Part shown: positions 31,952-38,313 of the stretch, piece after piece | Layout: the number at the start of each line of letters is the position of its first letter | Numbering within the stretch: position 1 is the stretch's first letter | The notes under the pieces: model-generated | Told to the model about the DNA's origin: nothing | The model's database searches: none | The model's input: only the letters and a program-made list of their open reading frames with translations | DNA from: Sphaerisporangium melleum | GTDB lineage: Bacteria; Actinomycetota; Actinomycetes; Streptosporangiales; Streptosporangiaceae | DNA length: 46,377 bases | Assembly: GCF_014646695.1 (NCBI RefSeq) | Contig: NZ_BMNT01000054.1 | Coordinates: forward strand, 1-46,377 | Reading direction: 5' to 3' | Made by a program: the position numbers and the translations under genes

Positions 31952-32872
31952 TCAGCGTCCGCTGAGCAGCACGACATGGGTTCCGGTGAGCGGGTCGGCC
32001 GCGTGGGCGCGGGCGAGCAGTCCGGCCAGCGCGACGGCCCCGGCGCTGGTCGGGTAGGCGCCGTACGCGGCGAGCGCGGCCCGGGCCGCGACGAGTTGGC
32101 CGTCGTCCACGCCGAAGACCTCGCCGCCGGTGCCGGCGATCGCGGCCATGGCCTCGGGGCCCTGCAGGGCGTGCCAGTTGACCAGGGGCTGGTTGTGGGC
32201 GGAGGTCGTGACGCCGTCCGGCGGCAGCATCCGGTAGTCGCCCGGCCAGCTCGTCACCACGGGGTTGTTGCCGGCCGAGCCGACGCCGTTGATCGGGCAG
32301 TGCCAGCCCAGGGCCCGCATCTCCCGGTGCACGGCGATCGCCGTGGTGCCGTTGCCCACCGGAAGCCACAGCGCCGCCGGGGGCGTGCCGAGCGCCTCGC
32401 GCAGCGCGTGCACGACGATCCCGTGCCCGTCGAAGACCGCGTCGGCGTACGGGCCGTCGACGTTGCCGTCGACGGCGCCCTCGGCTCCGGCGAGCCGGCG
32501 GGACTCGTCCACGGCGTCCTCGTAGCTGCCGGGCACCAGGTGGACACGGGCGCCGGCGTCGCGCATCCAGGCGCCGCCGTCGCTCCAGCCTTCGGGCAGG
32601 ACGACGGTGCAGGCCATCCCGGCGGCCCGGCAGGCCATCGCCATCGCGCGGCCGTAGTTGCCGCACGTCGCGACCACCACGTGCCGGTGGCCTCCGGCGG
32701 CCGCCCGGGCCACCACGGCGCGGGCGGCGGGCTCCTTGTGGCTGCCGGAGGCGTACCGCGTCTCGTCCTTGACCAGGATCCGCGCGCCGGGCACGAGCCC
32801 GGTCGCGTCGATCAGGGGGGTGCGGTACGCGTCGGCGGGCGCGTCTGCGTACGTCAGGGGGTCGGTGGACAT
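31952..32872 (-). CDS. PLP-dependent fold-type II enzyme, threonine-synthase/cysteine-synthase-like
   Basis: The 306-residue enzyme has KDETRYASGSHKEPAA (PLP Schiff-base Lys near 46), TCGNYGRAMAMACRAAG (substrate loop), PVGNGTTAIAVHREM (phosphate-binding Gly loop near 180) and a C-terminal PTSAGAVALAGLLA. It is shorter than housekeeping threonine synthase. As first gene of the NRPS operon, starting with a GAGGAG site 4 nt before ATG 32872 and 37 bp from the desaturase, it probably makes an unusual amino acid precursor by beta- or gamma-replacement or elimination. A self-resistance copy of a target enzyme is the alternative. Confidence 0.88.
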   Translation of the reverse strand: MSTDPLTYADAPADAYRTPLIDATGLVPGARILVKDETRYASGSHKEPAARAVVARAAAGGHRHVVVATCGNYGRAMAMACRAAGMACTVVLPEGWSDGGAWMRDAGARVHLVPGSYEDAVDESRRLAGAEGAVDGNVDGPYADAVFDGHGIVVHALREALGTPPAALWLPVGNGTTAIAVHREMRALGWHCPINGVGSAGNNPVVTSWPGDYRMLPPDGVTTSAHNQPLVNWHALQGPEAMAAIAGTGGEVFGVDDGQLVAARAALAAYGAYPTSAGAVALAGLLARAHAADPLTGTHVVLLSGR

Positions 32873-33002
32873 ACGTCTCCTCGGAAACGTGAATCCGTTC
32901 AGGGTGACTGAAGGAAAGGTGGGGCTCAGGCCCTGGTCACAGGGTTCGAGCAGGGCTGGCTCGCGGATCGTGTCCGGGAGCGCCGGCGTCGCGCCGATTC
33001 GG

Positions 33003-33119
33003 TCATGCCCGTCCTGGCCGGAGGGTGCGGAGGGGGTGCGGTGACGACGCCGGAGTGGCCGAGGCGTTCGCCTCGGGTAACGCCGAAGTGCATGGGCTGA
33101 CGTCGTCCGCCAGTCTCAC
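33003..33119 (-). CDS. Possible 38-residue leader ORF upstream of the NRPS operon
   Basis: GTG 33119 has GAGGAG 6 nt upstream, as good as any start in the operon. It opens a 38-codon frame rich in Ala, Ser and Pro (begins VRLADDVSPCTSALPEAN). No family is recognised. It could be a leader peptide, a short structural gene or chance. It lies 130 bp before the PLP-enzyme start, in the same orientation. Confidence 0.3.
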   Translation of the reverse strand: MRLADDVSPCTSALPEANASATPASSPHPLRTLRPGRA

Positions 33120-33320
33120 CGAGTTCTCCTCGCGCAGGCCGGGGCCGGGTGACTTCGGTGAAACGTAACAAATCCGCTATTAGGGGACGTTAACGGCGAT
33201 AAAAACATCCATGTTGATCAAGAAGATCGAATATGTCCTCCAGGTAAATAAGTCCTCTTTATCCATTTATGCACCATTCCTCAGGTCGGTGGTGGCCTCC
33301 GCGGCCCGCGTTATGGCCAG
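33120..33320 (-). promoter_or_regulatory. AT-rich upstream region of the NRPS operon
   Basis: Between about 33165 and 33275 the DNA is markedly richer in A and T than anything around it, with runs such as GATAAAAAC and TTTATCCATTTAT and a short inverted repeat AACATCCATGTT. It is the likely promoter region of the PLP-desaturase-NRPS operon. I could not settle on one -35/-10 pair, and no IdeR/DmdR-type iron box is apparent. Confidence 0.45.
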
Positions 33321-33324
33321 GAAA

Positions 33325-33363
33325 AAGCCCTTCCGCCGGGAGGGATCGCCGGCGGAAGGGCTT
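33325..33363 (-). terminator. Rho-independent terminator of the SGNH hydrolase gene
   Basis: A perfect 15-bp stem (AAGCCCTTCCGCCGG and complement) with a 9-nt loop. On the minus strand it is followed by TTTCC, a classical U-tract, 19 bp beyond the stop codon. Confidence 0.88.
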
Positions 33364-33381
33364 GTGGTGGGTTCGCGGTGG

Positions 33382-34566
33382 CTACCAGCGGAGGGGGAGG
33401 GTGGCGATGTAGTCGGTCAGGCGCTGGGCGATGACCTGGTGGTCGTGGCTGGACGGGTGCCAGTGACAGCCGAGGTAGTCCAGGCCGGACTCGTCGTAGT
33501 ACCAGTAGCGGATCCGGTCGTCGCCGCGCGCGTTGCGTTCCTGGACGATCCGCTGGGTGGCGTCGGCGAGCGCGGTGGTGTTGTAGACCGAGGTCGCGCT
33601 GACCACGATGATCGTGCGCGGGCCGTACTGCGCACGCAGTTTGTCGAGGAACGCGTGGTAGGCGGTGCGGTAGGCGGCCATCAGACTGTCCGGAGTCCAG
33701 GGCTCGCCCGGGTTGATGGCGGTGGAGAAGTCGTTGATGCCCAGGCCGACCACGACCAGCTGCGGCCGCCAGGTGCCCGGGTTCCGCCACACGTCGCCGT
33801 CGACGTTCAGCAGGGCTCTGTCGTAGAAGGTCCGGTAGTCGATGCCGGGGTCGCCGCCGTTGTAGTTGCGGACCATGCCGCGGCCGGAGTAGGCGTTGAG
33901 CTGGTAGTCGGCGTTCAGGCGGCGCGCGGTGAGGGCGCCGAAGGCGAGGTCGGCGTTGGTGGTGCGGTTGACGTCGTCGCTGGTGCACTCGCGGGTGTCG
34001 GAGACGTTGCCGTAGCCGGCGGTGTAGGAGTCGCCGATGAACTCGATCTGCCGGTGGCGCGCGGGGGGCTTGGGAAGGATCGCGCCGCCCGGGGCCGCGA
34101 CGAAGCCGCCGAACGCGCCCGAGGCCCACGGGCTCTCGGTCCGCTTGACGAGGCGTACGGTGTGCGCGCCGCCGGCGAGGCCCTTCACCCAGTACGTGGT
34201 CTTGCCCGGGGTCACCAGGGTGGCGACGGTCGCGCCGTCGATCGTGACGTCGTAGTCGTTGTCCGCGTCGTCGAGGACGATGCCGACGCCGGTGCCGCGG
34301 AACCGGCCCTCGAAGTAGACGCCGGGCCAGCTGTACCGGACGGAGCGGCCGTCCGGCTTGACCCGGCCGGCGGTGTGCGCTCCGGCCAGGACGTCCGGAC
34401 CCGGCCGCTGCGGGTTCGCGGCGTCACACGCCTGCGCGGGGCCGCGATCGGGCGGGCAGCCTGCCACGCTCGCGAGGGGGGAGGGCTCGGCCGCGTGGGC
34501 GGTGCCGGGGAGCAGCACGGTGCTCAGCACCGCGGCCAGCACCGCGGTCGCACGTATGGGTCGCAC
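33382..34566 (-). CDS. Secreted SGNH/GDSL esterase with N-terminal jelly-roll (CE2-like)
   Basis: 394 residues. A signal peptide of about 26 residues (RATAVLAAVLSTVLLPGTAHA) is followed by a beta-sandwich region (YSWPGVYFEGRFRGTGVGIVLDD...YDVTIDG) typical of carbohydrate esterase family 2. The SGNH domain follows: GDSYTAGYGN (nucleophile Ser), Gly in YSGRGMVRNYNGG, GLGINDFS (block III Asn) and CHWHPSSHDH with the catalytic His. GTG 34566 has AAAGGAG 5 nt upstream; the longer frame to 34749 is not used. It probably deacetylates extracellular plant or cell-wall polysaccharide. Confidence 0.9.
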   Translation of the reverse strand: MRPIRATAVLAAVLSTVLLPGTAHAAEPSPLASVAGCPPDRGPAQACDAANPQRPGPDVLAGAHTAGRVKPDGRSVRYSWPGVYFEGRFRGTGVGIVLDDADNDYDVTIDGATVATLVTPGKTTYWVKGLAGGAHTVRLVKRTESPWASGAFGGFVAAPGGAILPKPPARHRQIEFIGDSYTAGYGNVSDTRECTSDDVNRTTNADLAFGALTARRLNADYQLNAYSGRGMVRNYNGGDPGIDYRTFYDRALLNVDGDVWRNPGTWRPQLVVVGLGINDFSTAINPGEPWTPDSLMAAYRTAYHAFLDKLRAQYGPRTIIVVSATSVYNTTALADATQRIVQERNARGDDRIRYWYYDESGLDYLGCHWHPSSHDHQVIAQRLTDYIATLPLRW

Positions 34567-34933
34567 AGTTCTCCTTTCCACGGCTCGGCGAATCCGGCCG
34601 TGGCCATCTGAGGGCGAGTACGGAGATGGACCGGAAGGAACGGGTACTGCGATGGACCGGTGGGGAGAGGCATCACGACGGGCTGATGCGACCGGGTGAC
34701 GGTAACCCGCGCCCGCGGGCGGGACAACGGGTGATCCACCGCCGCGCACCGGGGCCTCCCCTCACGACGCGCGACGTGCCGCCGCCGGGGCGGCCCGGTG
34801 AAACGAAGTGAAACCAAGCCGGGTCGGGGTGGGCTATCGTCGACGATTCTGGATTTTCAGGCGGTGTCCCATCGAGTGCCGCTTCATGAGCTGCCGTTCG
34901 CGGTGACCGGACTCCATGATCGGGAGGAAGTGC
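34567..34933. other. Divergent intergenic region, SGNH esterase and sulfotransferase
   Basis: No gene is supported. It must contain the two divergent promoters, but I could not identify convincing hexamers. The in-frame extensions of both neighbouring genes lack start signals. Confidence 0.45.
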
Positions 34934-35824
34934 ATGTCGGCGTCCCCGGTGAGGTACGTGTCCGACGAGGAGGACAGCGGCCGATGGGACGGGTTCCCGT
35001 TCCGGCGCGGCGACATCGTGATCAGCACCCGCTCGAAGAGCGGTACGACGTGGACGCAGATGATCTGCGCGCTGCTGGTCTTCCAGAGCGCCGATCTGCC
35101 GGAGCCGTTGCCGGTGCTGTCGCCGTGGCTGGACCACCTGGTCACGCCGAAGGAGGAGGTGTACGCGCGGTTGGCGGCCCAGCGGCACCGCAGGTTCATC
35201 AAGACGCACACCCCTTTGGACGGAGTCCCGATCGACGACCGGGCGACGTACATCGTGGTGGCGCGCCATCCGCTCGACATGGCAGTCTCGCTCTACCACC
35301 AAGGCGCCAACATCGACCGTGAGCGTCTCCGCGCCCTGACCGGCAGGCCGGAGCCCGCCGTGCCGCCGGCGCCGCGGCCGCCGTTGCGTGACTGGCTGCT
35401 GCGCTGGGTGGACGACGACGCCTCGCCCATGGAGGCGATGGACTCCCTGCCGGGAGTGATGTGGCACCTGTCGGACGCCTGGACGCGCCGCCTCCACCAG
35501 CGCAACGTCGTCCTTCTGCACTATGACGACCTGCTGCGTGATCTGGCCGGCGAGATGCGCGGGCTCGCCCGGCTGCTCGGCATCTCGGTGCCGGAGGACG
35601 TGTGGCCGGACCTGGTGCGGGCCGCGACCTTCGCCAGCATGCGATCGCGCGCCGCCGAACTCGCGCCCAACCCTTCCGGGGTGCTGAAGGACAGCTCGGC
35701 GTTCTTCCGCCGCGGCGCCTCCGGCTCCGGCCGCGAGGTGCTCACCGGCGACGAGCTCGCCCGCTACCACGAGCGCGCGGCCGGCCTGGCGCCACCCGGC
35801 CTGCTCGACTGGCTGCACCGCTGA
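34934..35824 (+). CDS. PAPS-dependent sulfotransferase
   Basis: The 296-residue cytosolic sulfotransferase-fold protein has RGDIVISTRSKSGTTWTQM (5'-phosphosulfate loop, near 38), RRFIKTHTPLDGVP (catalytic-region Lys/His near 85) and YIVVARHPLDMAVSLYHQ (3'-phosphate motif near 108). Late in the protein are ASMRSRAAELAP and FFRRGASGSGREVLT, the latter corresponding to the RKGxxGDWKN region. GGAGG lies 6 nt before ATG 34934, better than ATG 34916. The acceptor is unknown; it is too far from the NRPS operon and in the opposite direction to be assigned to it. Confidence 0.87.
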   Translation: MSASPVRYVSDEEDSGRWDGFPFRRGDIVISTRSKSGTTWTQMICALLVFQSADLPEPLPVLSPWLDHLVTPKEEVYARLAAQRHRRFIKTHTPLDGVPIDDRATYIVVARHPLDMAVSLYHQGANIDRERLRALTGRPEPAVPPAPRPPLRDWLLRWVDDDASPMEAMDSLPGVMWHLSDAWTRRLHQRNVVLLHYDDLLRDLAGEMRGLARLLGISVPEDVWPDLVRAATFASMRSRAAELAPNPSGVLKDSSAFFRRGASGSGREVLTGDELARYHERAAGLAPPGLLDWLHR

Positions 35825-36172
35825 AATGCCGCGCCTTCGCGGCGGTCGTCGGCCGAAGAGGACGGTGAAGACCAGCAAGGCGAATGTGATGAACAGTGGC
35901 GGTGCGAAAAGGCCGGAGAGGAATCCGCCGCCGTCGTGACGGCCGATGTCATGCGGCCGGTGGTACCAGGGGGCGGTGCGCGGAGTTAGTTCCTTTTATA
36001 TGCATTCGACGAGGAATGTGGTCCATGGTGCTGGATTGGTGATGTGTCCGGCCGGCGGACCGCACGCATTTCTTGTCGTTACCGGCATATGTCCTGGTCG
36101 AGACGTATGCTGGGGGCGCTCAGAGGTGTCCGGCATCGCCGGACGTCACTCCGTTCCAGCCTCCGGAGAGTC
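35825..36172. other. Intergenic region upstream of the HTH-WD40 gene
   Basis: The right half is AT-richer (for example CCTTTTATATGC near 35993) and holds a TATGCT hexamer near 36107 that could serve as a -10 box. A hydrophobic frame on the minus strand near 35840-35940 has no start-stop structure. No gene is supported. Confidence 0.4.
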
Positions 36173-37705
36173 GTGGTGGACGAGTCGGCCGATCCGCGAG
36201 TGAATTTCGCCCGTCGGTTACGGGCTCTGCAGAAGGCGACGGGCCTTTCGGTACGCCGGATGGAGGTCGAGAGCGAACGCACTCCCCGCCGCCGGCGCGA
36301 GGACAGGCTTCGCCTCAAGCGCAGCACGATCGCCGGAATGACGAGCCTGGAACGCCCGGTTCGGCCGGAATTGTCGAATTTCGAGGTTTTTGTCGATACG
36401 TGTTTACGTGTCGCGGCGGAGAACGACATCGCGCTGCCGCCCGATCTCGCCGATCGTCGCGCGTGGGATGAGGCCTACCGCGAGCTTCGCGAGCAGGTGG
36501 ACCGGAACCCGCGCCGGCCCGCGCCCCGTTCCCTGCCCGAACGTCCCGCTCGTCCCCAAGCCACCATCTCGGCGGAGCCCGGCGAGGCGGCGGAGGACAA
36601 CGCCCAGAGACCTCCCCTTCTCCGAAGGCGGATCCTGCTCACGACGTCGGTGCTGGCCGTCGCGGCGGCGGGAGCCGGCATCCCCTACTGGTTCCGTGGC
36701 ACCCGATCGCCGACCGCGGCGGCGGCGGGGTCGCCTTCCCCGGGCACGTTCTCCGCTCTCCCGCCCGGCGAAGGCGCCTACAGCCCCGTCGGCAAGCTCC
36801 TCAGTCCGCCGCTCGGCAAGGACAACCCCGTCTGGTCCGTGGCCGTCGGCTGGCTCAGGGGCGAGCCCGTCGCGGTCGTGGGCCGGGCCGACGGCACCGT
36901 GCAACTGTGGAACCCGGTCACGGGCAGAGCACGCAGCGGCCCGCTCGCCGGCCACGACAAGCCCGTCTACTCCATCGCGCTGCGCCCGCCCATCGCGGTG
37001 TCCGGCGGCGTCGACGGCACGCTACGGGTCTGGGACCTCACCGCCGACCCGCCCACGAGCACCCGCATGAGCGGCGAACCCACCGGGGGGATCAACAGCG
37101 TGGCGCTGGCGGTGGTGGGGGGCAGGACGGTGGCCGTGTCCGCGGGCGACGACCGCACGGTCAGGATCTGGGATCCCGCCGTTCCCCGGCACGGCGGCGA
37201 GATCCTCGGCGCGAGCCTCGACTCCGAGGTCAAGAGCATCGCGACGGGCCAGGCGATGGCCGTGTCCGGCAGCGCGGACGGCAAGGTGCGGCTCTGGGAC
37301 CTGGCCGCGGAGCGGGTCGTGCGACTGCTGGGCACGCACGAGAGCACCGTCGGCACCGTGGCGATGGGCGTCGTGCGCGGCAGGCTCCTCGCGGTGTCCG
37401 GCAGCGAGGACGGCGTCGTGCGGGTGTGGGACCCGTCCGGGACCGAGCCGGCCGACCTCGGCGAACCGATCCACAACGCGGTCAAGACGGTGGCCATCGG
37501 CACGGTCAAGGGCAGGACGGTGGCCATCGCCGGCAGCGACGACAGCGCCATCCGTATCTGGGACCTGGCCACCGCTCGCCCCTACGGCGACGGCCTCACC
37601 GGGCCGGGCACGGCCGCCGAGTCCATCGCGATCGGGCAGGCCGGCGGCAGGGCCCTGGTCGTCTCCGGGCACTGGGACGGCACCATCTGGACCTGGAGCC
37701 CGTGA
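36173..37705 (+). CDS. Transmembrane HTH - WD40 beta-propeller protein
   Basis: 510 residues. The N-terminal XRE-like region of about 110 residues (FARRLRALQKATGLSVRRMEVES...LKRSTIAGM...FVDTCLRVAAEN) is the type found at the start of many actinobacterial NB-ARC and WD40 proteins. A Pro-rich linker, one transmembrane helix (LLTTSVLAVAAAGAGIPYWF, about 155-175) and a seven-bladed WD40 propeller follow, ending in LWNP, VWDL, IWDP, LWDL, VWDP, IWDL and TWSP. GGAGAG precedes GTG 36173/36176. In-frame TTA codons lie at 36218 and 36404, both in the HTH part. The topology puts the HTH inside and the propeller outside, so a membrane sensor-regulator is conceivable; function is unknown. Confidence 0.8.
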   Translation: MVDESADPRVNFARRLRALQKATGLSVRRMEVESERTPRRRREDRLRLKRSTIAGMTSLERPVRPELSNFEVFVDTCLRVAAENDIALPPDLADRRAWDEAYRELREQVDRNPRRPAPRSLPERPARPQATISAEPGEAAEDNAQRPPLLRRRILLTTSVLAVAAAGAGIPYWFRGTRSPTAAAAGSPSPGTFSALPPGEGAYSPVGKLLSPPLGKDNPVWSVAVGWLRGEPVAVVGRADGTVQLWNPVTGRARSGPLAGHDKPVYSIALRPPIAVSGGVDGTLRVWDLTADPPTSTRMSGEPTGGINSVALAVVGGRTVAVSAGDDRTVRIWDPAVPRHGGEILGASLDSEVKSIATGQAMAVSGSADGKVRLWDLAAERVVRLLGTHESTVGTVAMGVVRGRLLAVSGSEDGVVRVWDPSGTEPADLGEPIHNAVKTVAIGTVKGRTVAIAGSDDSAIRIWDLATARPYGDGLTGPGTAAESIAIGQAGGRALVVSGHWDGTIWTWSP

Positions 37706-37782
37706 CCCCGATCGGCACCCCCGGGACGGCGTGACGGGACGAGAGGCCCCCGGCCCCCGCCCCGTCCGTGCTGCCTGTCGTG

Positions 37783-38196
37783 TCAGCAGTAGTCGATGTA
37801 GGTCATGTTCACGATCGACTGGCGGACCTTGTTGCGGGCCGTCTCCGCCGAACTGGACACGTTCGACGTCGCGGTCACGGTGAAGTAGATCTTCGAGAAC
37901 TTGGCGGGGGAGTAGCTGGTCTGGGCCGGTGCGTAGGACACCTCCACGATCGTGGAGCCGTTGCTGCCGACGACGGCGTTGGGCGGGGTGTAGGCCGTCC
38001 GGTAACCGTTGTTGTTCAGCGCCGAGCTCGCGAAGCTACGGGCGTCCTTGTAGCACATGTTCTTGACGAACCAGCCGGCGTGCCACAGCAACGGGGCCTG
38101 CGCCGAGGCCGTCGCGGCGGGCACGAGCGCGGCGCCCGCGACGGCCAGCGCCGCCAGCACGAGCCGGAGCCGGGGGCGGAGCGAGAGCTGCTTCAC
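37783..38196 (-). CDS. Small secreted protein with two cysteines
   Basis: The 137-residue product has a clear signal peptide (basic start, then LRLVLAALAVAGAALVPAATASA) and a mature part of about 105 residues rich in Asn, Ser, Thr and Tyr. The two Cys, in NMCYKDA and at the very C-terminus (YIDYC), could form a disulfide tying the ends. I do not recognise a family. GTG 38196 is chosen to give a normal signal peptide; ATG 38238 would add 14 residues. Confidence 0.65.
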   Translation of the reverse strand: MKQLSLRPRLRLVLAALAVAGAALVPAATASAQAPLLWHAGWFVKNMCYKDARSFASSALNNNGYRTAYTPPNAVVGSNGSTIVEVSYAPAQTSYSPAKFSKIYFTVTATSNVSSSAETARNKVRQSIVNMTYIDYC

Positions 38197-38313
38197 AGGA
38201 TGGGATTCCTTTCGATGGGAGATCGAGCGATCTGCCATCGACGATCCGGTTCGCGGCCGGTGTCCGGCAACGAGACCGGACGCTTTCGCCGGCGCTGCCG
38301 GTGAAAGCCATGG

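Noticed and set aside
32873-33300. Iron box that would mark a siderophore cluster
   Set aside because: No TTAGGTTAGGCTAACCTAA-like sequence was found, and no siderophore receptor or reductase genes are adjacent. EntS-like export alone is not enough to call a siderophore.
34934-35824. Sulfotransferase as a tailoring enzyme of the NRPS cluster
   Set aside because: It is on the other strand and separated from the operon by the SGNH esterase and its terminator. There is no sequence evidence of a link.
35840-35945. Small hydrophobic peptide on the minus strand
   Set aside because: The translation looks like a membrane helix, but the frame has no start with a ribosome site and runs on antisense into the sulfotransferase gene.
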